From positions 1-55,159 of the forward strand of contig NZ_CAJTSC010000021.1 in assembly GCF_910578895.1 (NCBI RefSeq): a stretch of 55,159 bases of DNA, in the 5' to 3' direction. Under the pieces are notes generated by a model, which ran no database searches, was not told the origin of the DNA, and worked only from the letters and a program-made list of their open reading frames with translations. Within the stretch, counting starts at the first letter, position 1; every line of letters starts with the position of its first letter. Below, piece after piece: positions 51,092 to 55,159 of this stretch. The position numbers were made by a program, and so were the translations under genes. The stretch is from an uncultured Bacteroides sp. GTDB lineage: Bacteria > Bacteroidota > Bacteroidia > Bacteroidales > Bacteroidaceae.

Positions 51092-53371
51092 ATGAATATC
51101 AATAAGGCTTTTCTTTTTGTGCTGCTGTTTGCATTTGGCATTGCCGGAGTTCAAGCTCAGCAACCTATGGACCGTTACAAGGTCATATTCACCAATCCGC
51201 CGCAGCATGTGCCTACTGTCAAAACCCCCGACGCTCCTTTGGCAGGCAACGGGGATATCGGTATAACGATGGGCGGAACGCCCGATAGCTTGCGCTTTTA
51301 TATAGGGAAGAATGATTTTTGGAGGGCATATCCTGTCTATCCCGGCGGCATCGCGCTCCCTGGAGGGCTGGATATTTCACTGAAAGATTTGAAAGGCGCC
51401 TCTTATTATGCGGAACAGTTGCCGGGAAGTGCCGAAATAACGGCGGCTTTCGCTACCGAAGATTGCCGTGTACACCTGTCTGCATGGGTGGCGGCTACAG
51501 CCAATAAGATTGTTATCGAACTGAAATCCGATAAAAGGCAGACAGCCCGTATACGTCTTTGGGCGGCGGAGGGAAATACATCGGCAACCGCCCGGGGGAA
51601 GAACCCTGTCGTATGGGTGAGCCGCTCGTTTGAAAATGCAAGACTATTGAGCTGGTCCACTCATGTGGCATTGGCTATGAACACGGATAAAGACGAGTTG
51701 GTTTTAAATCCGGATGAAACGGTAAGGTTGGTGATAACCGCATATACCAATCATGATACCGAAGATTGGAAAAATAAAGCGATATCCGAAGCCGCAGAGA
51801 TAACGGATGTCGCAATCGAACGGCTGAAACGGGAACATCAGGCATGGTGGGCGGATTTCTGGAAGTTATCGCATGTTGAAATCGGTGACGGTTATTTTGA
51901 GAAATACTATTATCAATCACAATATCTTTTTGCCTGCTCTTCCCGCAAGGGGAAATTCGCGCCCGGCATCTGGGGACCGTTTATCACGCGCGACGAGGCT
52001 GCGTGGGGTGGCGATTATCATTTGAACTATAACTATCAGGCACCTTATTGGGCTTCTTATTCGTCCAATCACATTTGCCTAACGGAAAACTTTGACCAAC
52101 CTGTGCTGGATTATACGGAAGCAGGCCGGAAGCATGCACGGAAATTATTGGATTGCAACGGCATTTATTATCCTGTCGGCATAGGTCCTAAAGGGTTGTG
52201 CACATCCATGTGGCCCTTGACTCCGGAAGAGATGCAGGAGAAGTATGCGACCCGCGAGAACACCATAGACGACGGGTATAAGTTTTTAGGTCAGAAGATA
52301 AATGCGGTCTTCAGTGTCGGCAATATGTTGATGCGTCATTATAGTACTTATGATAAGGAGTATGCGCAGAAGGTATATCCTTATCTGCTGGCTTGTGCTG
52401 ATTTTTGGGAGGACTATCTCTCATTGGAAGACGGGCGCTATGTCATCCGTATGGATCATTTTAATGAAGTAATGCCGAACAAACGCAACGGTGGTATCTG
52501 GCGCGATAAACTCGGAGACTTTAACTCCACGCTTTCCCTCGGGCTTGTACGGATGCTTTTCAAAGGTATGCTGGATATGAGCGCTTTTTTGGCAGTGGAT
52601 GAGGCGCGGCATGCCCGCTGGGCAGACATTTTGAAGAAACTGAGCGATTATCCTGTAGGTATGTCGGACGGGCGTTTGAGTTTGAAGAATATGGAACGCG
52701 GACCTCAAAACAGGGAAGTTGTGCCATACGGATTGAACCGTGTCTCTATTCATGGGCTGATTTTGCCGGGAGGGGTCATGGGACCGGTTACGGACTCTGT
52801 CTTCAATGCCATGTTGTTGGGAGATGTGGAACGTTGGACGCAAAAGCAACGCATTGAAGGTGACTGGGGGAATACGTTGAATAACGGAATCGAAACTTGC
52901 TATCCGGGTGCCGTACGCGTAGGGTATCCTGCCGATGAAGTACTTGCCCGTATGAAACAGCGGATAGAAATGGATGTACACCCCAATGGCTGGATTGTGC
53001 AAGGCGGGGGAGGTATTGAAACCCTTGCGGCAGTGCCTTTGACCATTAATGAAATGTTGCTTCAAAGCTATGAAGGGGTCGTTCGGATTTTTCCGAATTG
53101 GAATCGCCGGAAAGACGCCTCTTTTACATGCCTGAGGGCGTATGGGGCATTTCTGATTACCGCCTCTCTTAAGGATGGAATTATACAAGACGTGGATATT
53201 GTAAGCGAACAAGGAAGGGTGTGCGAAATGGAAAATCCGTGGAGAGACCACTCTGTACGGATTATTAGAAATGGAAAACCTTCGGAAATCTTATACGGCA
53301 GACGGTTGCAGTTCTCAACCGTTGCGGGAGAAAAGATAACGGTTAAGAATATCCGCGATGCGGTGAAATAG
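51092..53371 (+). CDS. GH95-like six-hairpin glycosidase, secreted
   Basis: The 759-residue protein has a signal peptide (about 1-22, GVQAQ). The N-terminal beta domain carries PLAGNGDIGITMGG and FYIGKNDFW, like GH95 and DUF5703-type proteins. The central (alpha/alpha)6 barrel has WGGDYHLNYNYQAPYW, close to the GH95 active-site strand. The C-terminus has LAAVPLTINEMLLQSYEG, then FTCLRAYGAFLITASLKDG. GH95 enzymes remove alpha-L-fucose or alpha-L-galactose. This one may belong to that family or to a related unassigned one. It has its own promoter, sharing a box with the first GH105 gene, and is followed after 135 bp by the beta-helix gene. Confidence 0.75.
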   Translation: MNINKAFLFVLLFAFGIAGVQAQQPMDRYKVIFTNPPQHVPTVKTPDAPLAGNGDIGITMGGTPDSLRFYIGKNDFWRAYPVYPGGIALPGGLDISLKDLKGASYYAEQLPGSAEITAAFATEDCRVHLSAWVAATANKIVIELKSDKRQTARIRLWAAEGNTSATARGKNPVVWVSRSFENARLLSWSTHVALAMNTDKDELVLNPDETVRLVITAYTNHDTEDWKNKAISEAAEITDVAIERLKREHQAWWADFWKLSHVEIGDGYFEKYYYQSQYLFACSSRKGKFAPGIWGPFITRDEAAWGGDYHLNYNYQAPYWASYSSNHICLTENFDQPVLDYTEAGRKHARKLLDCNGIYYPVGIGPKGLCTSMWPLTPEEMQEKYATRENTIDDGYKFLGQKINAVFSVGNMLMRHYSTYDKEYAQKVYPYLLACADFWEDYLSLEDGRYVIRMDHFNEVMPNKRNGGIWRDKLGDFNSTLSLGLVRMLFKGMLDMSAFLAVDEARHARWADILKKLSDYPVGMSDGRLSLKNMERGPQNREVVPYGLNRVSIHGLILPGGVMGPVTDSVFNAMLLGDVERWTQKQRIEGDWGNTLNNGIETCYPGAVRVGYPADEVLARMKQRIEMDVHPNGWIVQGGGGIETLAAVPLTINEMLLQSYEGVVRIFPNWNRRKDASFTCLRAYGAFLITASLKDGIIQDVDIVSEQGRVCEMENPWRDHSVRIIRNGKPSEILYGRRLQFSTVAGEKITVKNIRDAVK

Positions 53372-53506
53372 GATGCCTGTAAATACGAGACGGGATGGCA
53401 CTGCGGCAAGAGCCGTGAGCCATGTAGGCAGATTATTATCCGATGGATGCGGGCAATTGTAGGAAAATGAAATCGAAATTTTATATCAATCAATAATAAA
53501 ACATGT

Positions 53507-55063
53507 ATGGAATACTTGAGTAAATTAATCAGCGGTATCACAGTTGCTGTTTTTTGTATGGGGCTTTCTGCGCAAACCAAATTACCACCGGGGTGGCAGT
53601 CGTCTCTTGTGAAAATAACCCCGGAAGGAATACTGACCTATTATCCGGACAAACAGGGGAATACAATTCCCGACTTTAGCAGGGTGGGGTATCATCATGG
53701 CGATAAATCGATTCCCCATTATCCGGTAACAAAAGTTGTGTCTCCGATTGAGAATGTGGATAACCGTCAGAATATCCAAAATGCCATCGATGAAGTTTCA
53801 CGTATGGCTCCCGATAAGGACGGGCATCGCGGAACGGTATTGTTAAAACGCGGTGTCTATCATGTGCATGGAAGCATTCGGATAACGGTGGGCGGCGTTG
53901 TTCTGATGGGAGAGGGAGAGAATGTGCATGAAACCCGGTTGCTGGCGAAGGGCAAAGAACGTTTTTCTTTGATTCAAGTAAGCGGTAAGGGTAGAATGGA
54001 AGAAGTGCCCGGCACCCGTACTAAGATTACGGACGCTTTTGTTCCTGTCGGCACTCACTCTTTCCATGTCTCTTCGGCTGCCGGTTATAAAGTCGGCGAC
54101 CGTATTATCGTGTATCGTCCGGGAACGCAGAACTGGATACATGATATAAAGATGGACCAAATCGTAGAGCGCAAAGGAACCCGTCAGTGGACACCTCAGG
54201 AGTACAACCTCTCTTTTGAGCGGGAAATCGTGAAGATAGAGGGCGACTGCATCCATATAGACAATCCGATTGTCATGCAGATGGAAGAGAAGTATGGCGG
54301 CGGTGAGATATTCAAGTACACCTTTGCCGATCGCATCAGTGAGGTAGGGGTAAGCAACATGTGCCTGGAATCGGAGTTCGAACACTACGAGGACAACCGC
54401 CACGGATGGATAGGCGTTCAGTTCGATAAGGTGGAAAACTGCTGGGCGCGCAATCTTACCTGCCGTTATTTCGGATACTCTGCGGTAAGTTGCGAACGTT
54501 TTGCCAAAAATGTGACGGTAGCGAATTGCCGCTGTCTCGAAACAAAGTCGGTCATAACGGGCGGCTTGCGCTATTCGTTTAATAATTGGGGACAACAGAA
54601 TCTTTTCATGAATTGCCAAAGTACGGAAGGGCGTCATGATTACGTGACAGGTGCCCGCGTGTGCGGACCGAATGTCTTTTATAATTGTACGGCTTCTCAA
54701 ACTTATGCGGATATAGGACCTCACCACCGTTGGGCAGTGGGGACTTTGTATGATAATATTGTGACGGACGGCGAGATAAATGTACAGGACCGTGGAAAAA
54801 TGGGCAGCGGTCATGGCTGGGCAGGTGTTACTCAGGTATTGTGGAATTGCCGGGTGAAACGTGCTGCGGTACAAAATCCGTGGACTTCCGGTAATAATTA
54901 TAATATCGGTATGAAGGGAGAAAAATATCCCGGGCATTTCACCGATCGGCAGGATGGTATATGGGAAGGTCATAATGAGTTGAATGTATTCCCCCGTTCG
55001 TTGTATATAGCCCAGTTAATGGCGCGTCATAAAAATATGGATCTGCGTATCTTATTAAAATAG
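53507..55063 (+). CDS. Right-handed beta-helix protein, pectate-lyase superfamily
   Basis: A 518-residue protein with a signal peptide (about 1-22, LSAQ). After an 80-residue lead, NIQNAIDEVSRM and GTVLLKRGVYHV open a right-handed beta-helix of the Pectate_lyase_3 kind. It continues through short repeats such as WARNLTCRYFGYSAVSC and NVTVANCRCLETKSV to about residue 450. Such folds act as pectate lyases, polygalacturonases, epimerases or simply bind glycan; I cannot see a set of catalytic acids that decides. It is the last gene in the window and is followed by a strong terminator, so it probably closes the uronic-acid region. Confidence 0.7.
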   Translation: MEYLSKLISGITVAVFCMGLSAQTKLPPGWQSSLVKITPEGILTYYPDKQGNTIPDFSRVGYHHGDKSIPHYPVTKVVSPIENVDNRQNIQNAIDEVSRMAPDKDGHRGTVLLKRGVYHVHGSIRITVGGVVLMGEGENVHETRLLAKGKERFSLIQVSGKGRMEEVPGTRTKITDAFVPVGTHSFHVSSAAGYKVGDRIIVYRPGTQNWIHDIKMDQIVERKGTRQWTPQEYNLSFEREIVKIEGDCIHIDNPIVMQMEEKYGGGEIFKYTFADRISEVGVSNMCLESEFEHYEDNRHGWIGVQFDKVENCWARNLTCRYFGYSAVSCERFAKNVTVANCRCLETKSVITGGLRYSFNNWGQQNLFMNCQSTEGRHDYVTGARVCGPNVFYNCTASQTYADIGPHHRWAVGTLYDNIVTDGEINVQDRGKMGSGHGWAGVTQVLWNCRVKRAAVQNPWTSGNNYNIGMKGEKYPGHFTDRQDGIWEGHNELNVFPRSLYIAQLMARHKNMDLRILLK

Positions 55064-55071
55064 GTGTTTTG

Positions 55072-55107
55072 CAGATGCTGTAAATAGTTGATTTACAGCA
55101 TCTGTTT
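55072..55107 (+). terminator. Strong terminator after the beta-helix gene
   Basis: CAGATGCTGTAAA (55072-55084) pairs perfectly with TTTACAGCATCTG (55092-55104), followed by TTT. It lies 8 bp after the stop codon and marks the end of the transcription unit. Confidence 0.9.
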
Positions 55108-55159
55108 CCCCGTTGAGATATTTTTGATAATATTTGATACAATCTTTAAATTCCATTCA

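Overview
The window reads as chromosomal DNA of a gut Bacteroides or close relative. It has paired SusC/SusD genes, two hybrid two-component sensors (HTCS) of the Bacteroides type, many secreted or lipoprotein glycosidases and polysaccharide lyases, weak or absent Shine-Dalgarno sequences, and several promoters with the Bacteroides -7 box TAnnTTTG. I see 28 protein genes, all on the + strand, and no tRNA or rRNA. The species cannot be fixed from the sequence alone.

Layout. (1) 149-8750: four secreted glycosidases (GH97, GH31, GH36 and a six-hairpin glycosidase). Together they suggest removal of alpha-linked galactose or glucose. A strong terminator closes the group. (2) 8751-9640: noncoding. 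It holds copy A of a roughly 0.46-0.5 kb repeat element and the regulatory region of HTCS1. (3) 9641-18576: HTCS1, then SusC and SusD. The HTCS1 and susC promoters share a direct repeat, GTCTCA-N15-GTCTCA, exactly 59 bp before the -7 box. (4) 18812-30429: an unusual nine-gene block. It encodes a beta-propeller/di-haem cytochrome, a chorismatase-like RidA-fold protein, a cupin lipoprotein, a VOC protein, DhaK, DhaL, an LsrF-type thiolase/aldolase, a beta-propeller, and a 1330-residue hydrazine-synthase-alpha-like haem protein with a C-terminal SUMF1-like domain. (5) 30505-33656: a short DAHP synthase and a CcsBA-type cytochrome c synthase. The synthase would serve the four CxxCH haem sites encoded upstream. 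(6) 33657-34146: noncoding, with hairpins and a degenerate 23-bp tandem array. (7) 34147-55063: a uronic-acid polysaccharide region. It has GH105, HTCS2, a GH105-propeller fusion, GH88, GH2, an alginate-lyase-fold PL (PL38-like), GH105, PL8, a GH95-like enzyme and a beta-helix protein, closed by a strong terminator. The 1 kb before HTCS2 holds copy B of the repeat element, inverted relative to copy A.

How the parts may work together. In region 7, lyases (PL8, PL38-like) would leave unsaturated uronyl ends, GH88 and the three GH105 enzymes would remove them, and GH2 and the GH95-like enzyme would trim side groups. HTCS2 would sense the oligosaccharide. In regions 3-5, HTCS1 appears to control itself and the SusCD importer. 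The block behind them joins extracytoplasmic c-type cytochromes to a cytoplasmic kinase/thiolase route that resembles Lsr autoinducer-2 breakdown, with DhaKL where LsrK would be. I regard this block as the best candidate for an undescribed system; its substrate cannot be read from sequence.

The most interesting noncoding signals are the inverted pair of repeat elements with conserved hairpins, the two promoter-anchored operator candidates (one per HTCS region), and the 23-bp tandem array.
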